NCBI GenBank assembly: GCA_018698975.1
Contig: JABIPQ010000053.1
Coordinates: 1 to 37,239, forward strand
Direction of reading: 5' to 3'
Length of the DNA: 37,239 bases
From: Gammaproteobacteria bacterium
Lineage (GTDB): Bacteria > Pseudomonadota > Gammaproteobacteria > Pseudomonadales > Pseudohongiellaceae
Shown: positions 1 to 8,611 of the stretch, in pieces
How positions within the stretch are numbered: position 1 is the first letter of the stretch
Layout of the letters: every line of letters begins with the position of its first letter
The notes under the pieces: generated by a model
The model's input: the letters and a program-made list of their open reading frames with translations, nothing else
What the model was told of the DNA's origin: nothing
The model's database searches: none
Translations under genes and position numbers: made by a program

Positions 1-72
1 ATTAACAAGCAAAAAGATAGCTGATTATATTTTTCTTATCCGTGAATTACATTAAAGCTCCCTGAAAACGAT

Positions 73-133
73 ATGATCGCTAAATGAATGCTAAATGAAA
101 GCTAAATGAAAGCTAAATGAAAACCAAATGAAA
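73..133 (+). repeat. 11-bp tandem repeat forming a chain of mini-ORFs before yqiB
   Basis: Five 11-bp units of consensus GCTAAATGAAA run from 79 to 133; the last, diverged unit contains the yqiB start ATG at 128. Each unit carries an ATG (84, 95, 106, 117, 128), and a further ATG lies at 73. Because 11 is not a multiple of 3, every ATG except the last opens a 4-codon ORF ending in TGA: MIAK, MNAK, MKAK, MKAK, MKTK. Each stop overlaps the next start as ATGA. The geometry is read directly from the bases; any role in translational coupling or copy-number variation is inference. Confidence 0.75.
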
Positions 134-670
134 GTAAGAGCCTATACCATAGATTTAAGCGAGCAGATGGCAGTATGTGATGCCAACTATATTCGTTTGC
201 TTAAATTACTTGGCAATACCCGATCATTAAATCGCCGGGTTTTTGCCTTACCCGGCCTGACTAAAGAGCAGGGTGCTAAAACAGGTAAGGCACAAATTAC
301 TGTTAGTCTGGAAGTACTGGAAGAATTTAAATACACCAGTACTATCTGTATCAAACAGGAAGGTCTGTCCAGAGATATATCGGGAATTAATGGCGTTGAG
401 AAAATAAGAGCATTGGATGTCGCGCCCGCGCATTATAACTCACCAGTAATGATAATCCGGGTTTACCACGATGCAAAAACAGCTGAAGTGACAAGCTTTC
501 AAAACCATAAATTCTTTAAAACTGTCTATTCAGTACCCAATCCCCATATGTATCAACGTGATGAGAAAGAGCAGCTCAATCTTTTTCTGGCCGAATGGTT
601 AAACCTGTGCATTAATGAGGGCTTGAGTAACCCAGACGAATTACAGTTGCAAAAACTGACCTGTTCATAA
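128..670 (+). CDS. yqiB: DUF1249 family protein, YqiB-like
   Basis: The 180-aa protein belongs to the DUF1249/YqiB family, which has no established biochemical role. Recognition rests on the N-terminal pattern (a YTIDL segment, then CDANYIRLLKLL) and on the C-terminal blocks VYHDAKTAEV and QRDEKEQLNLFLAEWL, which match the Escherichia coli protein closely. It is about 40 residues longer than the E. coli version, mostly through extra sequence around residues 30-85. No signal peptide or membrane segment is visible. Its place just before cpdA, yqiA and parE is the conserved gammaproteobacterial order. The start at 128 lies inside a tandem repeat with several competing ATGs and no strong ribosome binding site. 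The family call is firm; the function is unknown. Confidence 0.85.
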   Translation: MKVRAYTIDLSEQMAVCDANYIRLLKLLGNTRSLNRRVFALPGLTKEQGAKTGKAQITVSLEVLEEFKYTSTICIKQEGLSRDISGINGVEKIRALDVAPAHYNSPVMIIRVYHDAKTAEVTSFQNHKFFKTVYSVPNPHMYQRDEKEQLNLFLAEWLNLCINEGLSNPDELQLQKLTCS

Positions 671-751
671 CAGTTTTAAGATGCCTGATTATAGGTAGAC
701 AAGCTGGTTACCCTTAACAGGTCCTCGGGAATAGTGAGAGAGTAGATTAAG

Positions 752-1576
752 TTGGCTGAAGTCCTGGAAAAAAATAAAGATCAGAGCTTTCGCTTGGTGC
801 AGATTACCGATTCGCATTTATTTGCGGATAGCAGCACCATATTTGATGGTCTTAATACCTACGAAACTCTGAAAGATGTTGTCAATCTGGCTATCCAGCA
901 ACAGGATAATATCGACTGCGTTCTTTGCACTGGCGATCTTACCCAGGATTCGAGCATTGAAGCCTATCACCACTTTATTGATGCCATGTCTGTAATGGAT
1001 GCCCCGCAGTTGTGGATTCCGGGTAACCATGACATCCGCAGTCAAATGCAGCAGGTGCTGGAGCAAAACAGTATACATTTGAGCCGATCTGTCGTTCTTG
1101 GCAACTGGCGCATCATCATGCTCAATTCAAGTGTGGAGGGACAGGTTCACGGCATGCTTGATCAGAAAGAGCTGGCGGATCTTGACTTTGAGCTGGCTGA
1201 CAGTGAACGCAATAACTCCAATGTTCTTATTTGTGTGCACCATAATTGTCTTCCCGTAAAGGCAGCATGGTTGCAGCAGCATTGCCTGAAGAACAGTGAT
1301 GAGCTATTTTCCATCACGGATAAATACTCTCATGTGAAAGGGATCCTTTACGGCCATATTCACCAGGAGTTTGAAGCCATACGCAATGATGTGAAGATTA
1401 TGGCGACCCCATCTACCTGCATCCAGTTTCATCCTACCAATGACGAATTTAAAATAGATAATGCTAATCCCGGGTATCGTTGGCTGGAGCTTGAGCCTGA
1501 TGGCGGAATCAAGACCAAGGTTGAAAGGGTGGAAGAAAAAAACTACAACATAGACTTCTCCAGTACAGGTTATTGA
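752..1576 (+). CDS. cpdA: 3',5'-cyclic AMP phosphodiesterase CpdA
   Basis: A calcineurin-like metallophosphoesterase (class III cyclic nucleotide phosphodiesterase) of 274 aa that hydrolyses cAMP in the cytoplasm. The metal-binding motifs appear in order: D-S-H near residue 20 (QITDSHLF), GDLTQD, GNHD, a C-H-H motif (VHHNCLP), and GHIH. Length fits the family. The start is a TTG at 752: no ATG or GTG in this frame gives a full N-terminus, and a GAG-rich stretch lies about 10 bases upstream. It sits 81 bp after yqiB and 94 bp before yqiA, as in other gammaproteobacteria. A degenerate class III cyclase domain is encoded about 9 kb away, but its activity is doubtful, so a local cAMP circuit is only a speculation. 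Confidence 0.93.
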   Translation: MAEVLEKNKDQSFRLVQITDSHLFADSSTIFDGLNTYETLKDVVNLAIQQQDNIDCVLCTGDLTQDSSIEAYHHFIDAMSVMDAPQLWIPGNHDIRSQMQQVLEQNSIHLSRSVVLGNWRIIMLNSSVEGQVHGMLDQKELADLDFELADSERNNSNVLICVHHNCLPVKAAWLQQHCLKNSDELFSITDKYSHVKGILYGHIHQEFEAIRNDVKIMATPSTCIQFHPTNDEFKIDNANPGYRWLELEPDGGIKTKVERVEEKNYNIDFSSTGY

Positions 1577-1670
1577 GAGATAGCTTTGGTCTTGGGTATT
1601 TGCCTCTTTTTTTTTCAAAAAAAACAAATTACATACCACCAGAATGAACGATCCATCGTATAATTAAGCG

Positions 1671-2297
1671 ATGAAATCGAGCCGGCCGCTTATAGTTTAC
1701 ATTGATGGATTTAACAGCTCGCCTGACTCTGAAAAAGCCCAAGATTTCCTTACTGCTTGCCTGCGAGAGGATGCATTTGATATTGCAGTTCCCTCACTGT
1801 CCCATGATCCCGAGGCAGCCATTGCCCAGCTTGAAAAACTGATTGGTGAGGCAGACAAAAACCTGTACTTGTTGGTGGGAAGTTCTTTGGGGGGATATTA
1901 CGCCACTTACCTTGCTGAAAAATATCACTGTCGCGCAGCTTTGATTAATCCGGCAGTGTCTCCGGTCAAGCATCTTGGTGAAGGGTTTCTGGGGCCGCAA
2001 AAAAATCATTATAGCGGTGAGGAATATGAATTCACGCTCGATTACGCTGTTTATCTGGACAGTCTGGATATCAACCCCCTCAGGTATCCAGAGAATTACT
2101 TGCTTCTGGTACAGACCGGGGATGAGGTGCTGAACTACCACCTGGCAGAAGAGCGTTATGCTGATTCACTTCAGATAGTTCAGGAAGGCGGAAGTCACCG
2201 TTTTGAAGGCTTTAACAATATAATTCCGGCTATTCTGGAATTTGCAGAAAGTGGGACACTGACATCGAAAAGCAAAGCTGCCGTTAGTACTATTTAA
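1671..2297 (+). CDS. yqiA: YqiA-family alpha/beta-hydrolase esterase
   Basis: A 208-aa UPF0227 alpha/beta-hydrolase. The N-terminal strand carries the oxyanion-side motif YIDGFNSSP, and the nucleophile elbow is GSSLGGYYA, with Ser near residue 69. The likely acid is in the QTGDEVL segment and the likely catalytic His in GGSHRFEGF near the C-terminus. E. coli YqiA is an esterase acting on short acyl esters; the natural substrate is unknown. The gene lies between cpdA and parE in the usual order. A TATAAT at 1659-1664 is only six bases before the ATG, with no good -35 box and no clear ribosome binding site. The stop codon lies in the first unit of the 24-bp tandem repeat that fills the gap to parE. 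Confidence 0.88.
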   Translation: MKSSRPLIVYIDGFNSSPDSEKAQDFLTACLREDAFDIAVPSLSHDPEAAIAQLEKLIGEADKNLYLLVGSSLGGYYATYLAEKYHCRAALINPAVSPVKHLGEGFLGPQKNHYSGEEYEFTLDYAVYLDSLDINPLRYPENYLLLVQTGDEVLNYHLAEERYADSLQIVQEGGSHRFEGFNNIIPAILEFAESGTLTSKSKAAVSTI

Positions 2298-2390
2298 TTT
2301 GAAAAGTCGACACTATTTTAATTGAAAAAGTCGAAACTATTTTAATTGAAAAAACCAAAATTATTTTAATTGAAAAAACCGAAATTATTA
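2291..2390 (+). repeat. 24-bp AT-rich tandem repeat upstream of parE
   Basis: Four units of about 24 bp occupy 2291-2313, 2314-2337, 2338-2361 and 2362-2385, plus a 5-base remnant. The core is TATTTTAATTGAAAAA followed by a variable GTCGAAAC or ACCGAAAT. The first unit overlaps the last codons and stop of yqiA. The array is read directly; a function such as promoter UP-element activity is not demonstrated. Confidence 0.8.
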
Positions 2391-2456
2391 GCTTATAAAT
2401 CCAAAAGATAACGACTTAAAATATAGACCTTTAATGAAAGCGCAAAGGTCGAGGAT

Positions 2457-4367
2457 ATGACCCTGAGTATGAGCAAAGACTATACCTCTGATTCCATTGA
2501 AGTCTTGACCGGCCTTGATCCGGTAAGGCGTCGCCCAGGGATGTATACAGATACAACCCGGCCTAATCACCTGATCCAGGAAGTGGTCGACAATAGTGTT
2601 GATGAAGCGCTTGCAGGACATGCCAGCAGTATTAAAGTTACCCTGAATAAAGATGGCAGCATTGAAGTCACTGATGATGGCCGAGGTATGCCCGTTGATA
2701 TGCACCCCGAAGAAAAAGTATCGGGTGTTGAGCTAATTCTTTGTCGGCTTCATGCAGGCGGGAAATTTAATAATGATAATTACAAGTTTTCCGGGGGCCT
2801 TCATGGGGTAGGGGTCTCAGTAGTCAATGCTCTTTCCAGCCAATTAGAGGTGCTGGTCAAGCGTGATGGCAAATTACATAACATGACGTTTGCCGATGGT
2901 GAAAAGCTGAGTGACCTGAAAGTAATCGACAAGGTAGGCCAGCGTAATACCGGAACGACAATCAAATTTACCCCGAATGAAAAATATTTTGACTCAGCAA
3001 ATATTTCTATCCCCCGACTGATTCATGTCTTGCGTGCCAAAGCGGTTCTTTGCCCTGGTTTGCATGTGATTTTCGACGATAAGACAGTTAAGGAAGATAA
3101 AGCCCAAAGTGAAGAATGGTGTTATGAAGACGGGCTCACCGATTATTTAATACAGTCTACCAAGGGCTATGAGAGTATTCCGGCAGAACCCTTTGTCGGT
3201 TCCATGCAAGGCAATGATGAAGCAGTAGACTGGGCGGTTTTGTGGTTGCCCGAAGGTGGGGAATTAATTGCTGAAAGTTACGTCAATCTGATTCCCACAC
3301 TTCTGGGTGGTACTCACACTAATGGCTTCAGAACAGGGATGCTGGAAGCTATCCGTGAGTTTTGTGAATATCGTAATTTGTTGCCAAGAGGTGTGAAGCT
3401 GAGTTCCGAAGATATTTGGGAACGCTGTTGCTATATTCTTTCCGCGAAAATGTCAGACCCGCAATTTGCCGGCCAGACCAAGGAAAAACTATCTTCCCGC
3501 CAGAGTGCAGTATTTATCTCCGGAGTTGTCAAAGACTCCTTTGGCTTGTGGCTCAATCAGCATACCGATGAAGCAGTGCAAATTGCCGAGATGTGTATTA
3601 ACAATGCGCAGAGTCGATTACGTGAAGGAAAAAAAGTTGCGCGCAAGAAAATTACTTCCGGCCCGGCATTGCCTGGCAAACTTGCAGATTGTTCCACCCA
3701 GGATGTGGAAACGGGTGAGTTATTTCTGGTAGAGGGTGACTCTGCAGGTGGTTCCGCAAAGCAGGCAAGAGACAGGCAGACTCAGGCAGTGATGCCGCTA
3801 CGGGGGAAAATTCTTAATACCTGGGAAGTGGACTCTGAAGAAATTCTCGCGTCCCAGGAAGTTCATGATATTTCCGTTGCCATGGGTGTAGATCCTGCTT
3901 CGACAGATTTAACGGGCTTACGATACGGTAAGATTTGCATCCTTGCTGATGCGGATTCTGATGGTTTACACATCGCTACTTTGCTTAGTGCGTTATTTGT
4001 AAAACATTTCTCGGCCGTCGTTGATGCGGGTCATATTTATGTGGCAATGCCGCCTTTATATCGCATTGATGTAGGGAAGGAAGTGTTCTATGCGCTGGAT
4101 GAAGATGAAAAAAATGGTGTGCTTGATCGCATTGCCGCGGAAAACAAGAAAGGCAAACCCAATGTTCAGCGCTTTAAGGGACTGGGTGAAATGAATCCCC
4201 TGCAACTCAGGGAGACGACCATGAACAAGGATACCCGCCGTCTGGTACAGCTGAATGTTGATGAGGTGAAAAAGACTCAGGAACTGATGGATATGTTGCT
4301 GGCAAAGAAGAGATCACCGGACCGAAAAATATGGCTGGAGAAGTACGGCAACCTGGCAGAAATTTAG
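2457..4367 (+). CDS. parE: DNA topoisomerase IV subunit B (ParE)
   Basis: ATPase subunit of topoisomerase IV, which decatenates daughter chromosomes in complex with ParC. The 636-aa protein has the GHKL ATPase site (QEVVDNSVDEA near 41-51, DDGRGMP, GGLHGVGVSVVNA), the transducer domain, and a TOPRIM domain with E426 in EGDSAGG and the metal-binding D498/D500/D502 in DADSDG. It ends in the PNVQRFKGLGEMNP block typical of type IIA B subunits. Length and sequence are closest to ParE rather than GyrB, since the roughly 170-residue GyrB insertion is absent. The ATG at 2457 has AAGG eight bases upstream. An in-frame ATG at 2469 aligns exactly with the E. coli start and cannot be excluded. parC follows after a 199-bp gap holding repeat elements. 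Confidence 0.97.
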   Translation: MTLSMSKDYTSDSIEVLTGLDPVRRRPGMYTDTTRPNHLIQEVVDNSVDEALAGHASSIKVTLNKDGSIEVTDDGRGMPVDMHPEEKVSGVELILCRLHAGGKFNNDNYKFSGGLHGVGVSVVNALSSQLEVLVKRDGKLHNMTFADGEKLSDLKVIDKVGQRNTGTTIKFTPNEKYFDSANISIPRLIHVLRAKAVLCPGLHVIFDDKTVKEDKAQSEEWCYEDGLTDYLIQSTKGYESIPAEPFVGSMQGNDEAVDWAVLWLPEGGELIAESYVNLIPTLLGGTHTNGFRTGMLEAIREFCEYRNLLPRGVKLSSEDIWERCCYILSAKMSDPQFAGQTKEKLSSRQSAVFISGVVKDSFGLWLNQHTDEAVQIAEMCINNAQSRLREGKKVARKKITSGPALPGKLADCSTQDVETGELFLVEGDSAGGSAKQARDRQTQAVMPLRGKILNTWEVDSEEILASQEVHDISVAMGVDPASTDLTGLRYGKICILADADSDGLHIATLLSALFVKHFSAVVDAGHIYVAMPPLYRIDVGKEVFYALDEDEKNGVLDRIAAENKKGKPNVQRFKGLGEMNPLQLRETTMNKDTRRLVQLNVDEVKKTQELMDMLLAKKRSPDRKIWLEKYGNLAEI

Positions 4368-4398
4368 TTGCAAGTTACTAGTTACAAGTGGAAAGTAT

Positions 4399-4503
4399 GT
4401 AGGAGGGGTTTCAACCCCGAATGAATACCAGATAAAAAAGGAAAGAATGGTGGGTCGGATAAGGCCGCAGGCCGTCATCCGACATGGTGCCTGAAAGGCG
4501 CCG
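4399..4503. repeat. REP-like palindromic elements between parE and parC
   Basis: Two different palindromes lie in the 199-bp parE-parC gap. At 4399-4422 is a GTAGGAG-type element whose arms GGGGTT/AACCCC form a hairpin. At 4454-4483 is a GTCGGAT...ATCCGAC inverted repeat with GGCC-GCA-GGCC at its centre, sharing the core AAGGCCGCAGGCCGTCATCC with the element at 24050-24085. A small GGTGCC/GGCGCC hairpin follows at about 4486-4502. They resemble the extragenic palindromes common in gammaproteobacteria. Confidence 0.65.
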
Positions 4504-4566
4504 CTTGAGACTTGAGACTAAAAATTTAATTGAATTAAAAAATATTATAGAAAGCTGGAAAAGTAT

Positions 4567-6825
4567 ATGTCAGACAACATGATCACCCTGAATGAAGACG
4601 GCAATGAACAGATGGCAATGCGTCAGTTTGTTGAGCAATCTTATCTCAATTATTCCATGTATGTCATTAATGACAGGGCACTGCCGCATATCGGTGACGG
4701 GCTAAAACCGGTGCAGCGCCGGATAGTTTATGCCATGTCCGAACTAGGTCTGAAGTCTAGCGCTAAATATAAAAAATCCGCACGTACGATTGGTGATGTA
4801 ATCGGTAAATATCATCCTCACGGTGATTCAGCCTGTTATGAAGCCATGGTCTTGATGGCACAGCCATTTTCCTATCGTTATCCCATTATTGATGGACAAG
4901 GAAACTGGGGCTCTCCGGATGATCCCAAGTCATTTGCTGCCATGCGTTATACAGAATCCAAAATGCGTGCTTATGCCGATGTGCTGTTGACGGAGCTTGG
5001 GCAAGATACCGTAGACTGGAAGCTGAATTTTGACGGTGAGTTGGAAGAACCAATCATTTTGCCGGCACGCCTGCCTAATTTGTTGTTGAACGGCGGTAGC
5101 GGTATCGCCGTAGGAATGGCCACTGATATTCCACCGCATAATTTAAGGGAAGTCGCCAAGGCCTGCATCCATATGCTGGACAATCCTAAAGCGACGGTTA
5201 AAGATTTGTGTAAGTTCGTTCAGGGGCCTGATTATCCTACCAGTGCTGAAATAATTACGTCGAAAGAAGAAATACTCGAACTTTATGAAACCGGACGCGG
5301 GATGATTAAAAGCCGTGCTGTTTACAGTATGGAAAGTGGCGACATTGTCATTAATGCCCTGCCATATCAGGTGTCAGGTACCAAGATCCTTGAACAAATT
5401 GCAGCTCAAATGCAAAAGAAAAAGCTGCCCATGATTGTCGATCTCAGGGATGAATCTGATCATGAAAATCCGACGCGTATCGTGATTGTTCCCCGTTCCA
5501 ATCGTATCGATACAGATGCTGTAATGGCGCATCTATTTTCCACTACAGACCTGGAAAAAAGTTATCGGGTTAATTTCAACATGATCGGCATCAATGGTCG
5601 GCCCCAGGTGAAAGGCCTTGCTATCCTGTTGAAAGAGTGGCTTGAATTCAGGACGACAACAGTCACTCGTCGTCTGCAATACCGCCTGGATAAAATCAAG
5701 GATCGTTTGCATATCCTTGATGCCTTGCTCATTGCATTCCTGAATATCGATGAAGTCATAGAAATAATTCGGCATGAAGACAAGCCGAAACAGGAATTAA
5801 TCAAACGCTTTAAATTAAGTGATCGACAGGCTGAAGCCATTCTGGATTTAAGGTTGCGTAACCTTGCCAAACTCGAAGAAATGAAAATCAAGGGTGAGCA
5901 GAAAGAACTGGCTGAGGAAAGAATAACACTGGAAGCCTTGCTGGGTTCAAAAGCCAGGCTGAAGACCTTGATCAAAAACGAAATCAAGGAAGATGCAGAA
6001 ACCTATGGTGATGAGCGTAGATCTGAATTGGTTGTCAGGGAAGAAGCGCAGGCATTCAAGGAAGAAGAGCTGATTTCAACCGAACCAGTGACGGTAATCC
6101 TGTCTGAAGGCGGCTGGATACGTGCTGCAAAAGGTCATGAAGTTGATGCGTCTACGCTTGCTTATAAATCTGGCGACAAACTTAAACTTAGTGCCCGCGG
6201 AAAAAGTAACCAGAATGCCATGTTCCTCGATTCCACCGGGCGAGCTTACACCTTGCCGGCTCATACTCTGCCTTCTGCCAGAGGGATGGGCGAGCCTTTA
6301 TCTGGCAAGGTAAAACCGCCTTCAGGGGCAAGTTTTGAAGGTCTGATCATTGGGGCAGGTGAAGAGCTTTGCCTGGTTGCTTCTGACGCAGGCTATGGCT
6401 TTATTACCAAGCTGGAAAACCTGGTGAGCAAAAATAAAGCTGGCAAAGCGGTACTGTCTTTGCCTAAGGGCGCAAAAGTATTATCACCTTCGCCAGTAAA
6501 TGATCTGGAGAACTGTGAGGTGGTAAGTATCACTAATGAAGGCCGAATGCTGATGTTCAAGCTGTCGCAGTTGCCTGAACTGGCGAAGGGTAAAGGGAAC
6601 AAGATAATCAATATTCCTTCAGCCAGAGTGGCAGAAAGACTTGAGTTTGTAGTCGCGGTTACTGTGCTCCGGGAAGGGCAGATATTGACTATCCATTCAG
6701 GAAAGCGATATATCAACTTGCCGATGTCAGACCTTGAGCATTATCGCGGTGAAAGAGGTCGTCGAGGTAACAAGCTGCCTCGGGGCTTCCAGAAAGTTGA
6801 CAGGGTAGAAGTACAGGATAAGTAA
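4567..6825 (+). CDS. parC: DNA topoisomerase IV subunit A (ParC)
   Basis: The 752-aa DNA cleavage subunit of topoisomerase IV. The catalytic tyrosine is Y128 in AAMRYTE. The quinolone-determining region reads [12 protein letters not shown], with S88 and E92 equivalent to E. coli S80 and E84, so the sensitive residues are present. The winged-helix and tower regions are followed by a beta-pinwheel C-terminal domain with ParC-type degenerate repeats; no GyrA-box of the canonical QRRGG(K/R)G type stands out, which supports ParC over GyrA. The start at 4567 has GGAAAAG upstream; a second ATG at 4579 is possible. Gene order parE-parC matches the pseudomonad-like layout. Confidence 0.97.
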   Translation: MSDNMITLNEDGNEQMAMRQFVEQSYLNYSMYVINDRALPHIGDGLKPVQRRIVYAMSELGLKSSAKYKKSARTIGDVIGKYHPHGDSACYEAMVLMAQPFSYRYPIIDGQGNWGSPDDPKSFAAMRYTESKMRAYADVLLTELGQDTVDWKLNFDGELEEPIILPARLPNLLLNGGSGIAVGMATDIPPHNLREVAKACIHMLDNPKATVKDLCKFVQGPDYPTSAEIITSKEEILELYETGRGMIKSRAVYSMESGDIVINALPYQVSGTKILEQIAAQMQKKKLPMIVDLRDESDHENPTRIVIVPRSNRIDTDAVMAHLFSTTDLEKSYRVNFNMIGINGRPQVKGLAILLKEWLEFRTTTVTRRLQYRLDKIKDRLHILDALLIAFLNIDEVIEIIRHEDKPKQELIKRFKLSDRQAEAILDLRLRNLAKLEEMKIKGEQKELAEERITLEALLGSKARLKTLIKNEIKEDAETYGDERRSELVVREEAQAFKEEELISTEPVTVILSEGGWIRAAKGHEVDASTLAYKSGDKLKLSARGKSNQNAMFLDSTGRAYTLPAHTLPSARGMGEPLSGKVKPPSGASFEGLIIGAGEELCLVASDAGYGFITKLENLVSKNKAGKAVLSLPKGAKVLSPSPVNDLENCEVVSITNEGRMLMFKLSQLPELAKGKGNKIINIPSARVAERLEFVVAVTVLREGQILTIHSGKRYINLPMSDLEHYRGERGRRGNKLPRGFQKVDRVEVQDK

Positions 6826-6942
6826 AACCGCTTTAAATCCGGGATTTTGGCTAATTACGCCGGTTTTGAGTATCCTTGATCCTCGATTTAAAAATTAGGG
6901 CTAGCAAATGTTGCTTTTGCTTGCTTTTAGGGCCGGTTCTTC

Positions 6943-8547
6943 ATGGCTGATGCTGAAGAAAAAGTAAACAAAACTCAACTGGAGTCCGAAAAACCCTTGC
7001 AGGAAAGTAATGGCAGGGATAGCGGCTCATCATCTACACAAAATAATTTACCTCCTAAAGCTACTCTGAATCTGTCCAGGCTCAATAAATTATTGTCTCG
7101 TTTGGCGGGCAGTGAATTTCGTATTGCTCTGTATGTCGGTGAAGAAGTCAGCCAGCTTGATGATGCCACCTTGACGGCTATGGCTGAATGTTATGCAAAG
7201 CTGGCCCGTGAAAGGTGGTATGAAAACTGGACGATGGAGTCGGCACGAGAAGAACTGGTAAAAAGTTTTAAGGAAGATGAAGATAAAATAAACCTGATAA
7301 GTCTGGTTTATAAAGGTGATGTCGTTATTGGTTTTTGCTGGGCGTTTATTATATCGGCAAATAATCCAGGCAATCTTGCCACTCATTTTTCTTCATCGAA
7401 ACTAAATAATAAAGATAACCTTGATGCCACTCGCGATTGGCTTGCGCAAGCAGGCAATAAACAAAAACTGCTTTCAATCAGAGAGCTGGGTGTTCTCAAG
7501 CAATACCCAAAAATTCGCTCTCCTCTATTATGTTCTCCGGTTTTTTCAAAAGCATTATCATTTAAGTGTAGATACATTTTTCTGCGTACACCTGTAAATA
7601 GCGAAGCATTGAAATGGAGTCTTGGAATAGGCTTTATTCCCGAGCATTATTTCGTGGTTAACCAGATGTTGTTGATGCTCGGGAATCTTGAGCATACTGT
7701 CAAAGATTATGAATTCAGAATCCTGGATTATTTTGCCGGACAACTTACTGCAATACTTGATCAGGACAAGAATTTTGAAGAAATCATGCATCAGAAAGAA
7801 TTGGGTTATGCAGAAAAAATGCATGTCATGCAGGGTTTAAGTGCAAATATTGCCCATGAGATGCGTACACCTTTATCCGGCGTCAGGGCAAGTATGGATG
7901 GAATACAAACATACTTGCCGGTCTTGCTTGAGGTTTATAGAAAGAGTATTAATGAAAATCCAGAGAGTGTTCCAGTAATACGTTCAGAGCACCTAGGGGC
8001 ACTGGAAAATACGCCGGAAAGAATTACATTGATGATTGATCAGGCCAATTCTGTAATCGATATGTTGTTGATGAATCTACGTGACAATACGATAGACAAG
8101 GGTCAGTTTGGTATCTATTCAGCGAAAGATTGTGTCGAGCAGGCATTGGATCGCTATCCCTTTAAAAGGGGGGAGCGAGAAAAAGTGATATTGGATATGG
8201 ATAACGATTTTTATTTCCTGGGTTTGGATAATCTGTTTATTTACGTGTTGTTTAACCTGCTAAAAAATGCCCTTTATTCAATTAACTCTGCGTTAAAAGG
8301 AAAAATCAGTATTCAGCTGAAACAAGGTGTAGGTGTCAATGAGATTGTTTTCAGAGATGGTGGGGAAGGAATAGATAAGAACAATATAAGTCGTATATTT
8401 GATGGATTTTTTTCAACCCGGGAGAAGGGCACTGGTGTAGGTCTGGCTTTTTGCAGACGCACCATCAAAAGTTTTGGTGGGGATATTACATGTGATTCTG
8501 AATGTGGCGAGTTTGCAGAATTCACTATTACCTTACCAGCTACCTGA
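6943..8547 (+). CDS. Soluble histidine kinase with GNAT-like N-terminal domain
   Basis: A 534-aa histidine kinase without membrane segments. Residues 1-45 are polar and probably disordered. Residues about 58-240 look like a GNAT acyltransferase fold: an N-terminal helix pair, the strand VVIGFCWAFII, an ELGVL strand, and the motif FLRTPVNSEALKWSLGIGF. The CoA-binding loop, usually R/Q-x-x-G-x-G/A, reads QYPKIRSPL, so acyl transfer is doubtful and ligand sensing is more likely. The kinase core has H305 in the H-box AHEMRTPL, the N-box LFNLLKNALYSI (N442), a G1-like DGGEGI at 472-477, and GTGVGLAFC at 496-504. By memory of family patterns (MLLMN, ALDRYPF, GEFAEF), the core resembles CqsS/LqsS-type kinases of alpha-hydroxyketone signalling; this is unverified. 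It converges on the response regulator at 8612-9652, a plausible partner. No strong ribosome binding site precedes the ATG. Confidence 0.8.
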   Translation: MADAEEKVNKTQLESEKPLQESNGRDSGSSSTQNNLPPKATLNLSRLNKLLSRLAGSEFRIALYVGEEVSQLDDATLTAMAECYAKLARERWYENWTMESAREELVKSFKEDEDKINLISLVYKGDVVIGFCWAFIISANNPGNLATHFSSSKLNNKDNLDATRDWLAQAGNKQKLLSIRELGVLKQYPKIRSPLLCSPVFSKALSFKCRYIFLRTPVNSEALKWSLGIGFIPEHYFVVNQMLLMLGNLEHTVKDYEFRILDYFAGQLTAILDQDKNFEEIMHQKELGYAEKMHVMQGLSANIAHEMRTPLSGVRASMDGIQTYLPVLLEVYRKSINENPESVPVIRSEHLGALENTPERITLMIDQANSVIDMLLMNLRDNTIDKGQFGIYSAKDCVEQALDRYPFKRGEREKVILDMDNDFYFLGLDNLFIYVLFNLLKNALYSINSALKGKISIQLKQGVGVNEIVFRDGGEGIDKNNISRIFDGFFSTREKGTGVGLAFCRRTIKSFGGDITCDSECGEFAEFTITLPAT

Positions 8548-8611
8548 AAAGTCTTTTATCAGTATCAATAATTTAATTTCTCCAATTTTTCCTGATTGTA
8601 ATTAATGCACT

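Noticed and set aside
1605..1635. T-run after cpdA as a terminator
   Set aside because: Nine T followed by A-rich sequence, but no GC-rich stem precedes the run in either direction.
6840..6875. Possible terminator after parC
   Set aside because: An eight-base stem with a mismatch and an 18-base loop can be drawn, but no T-tract follows outside the stem.
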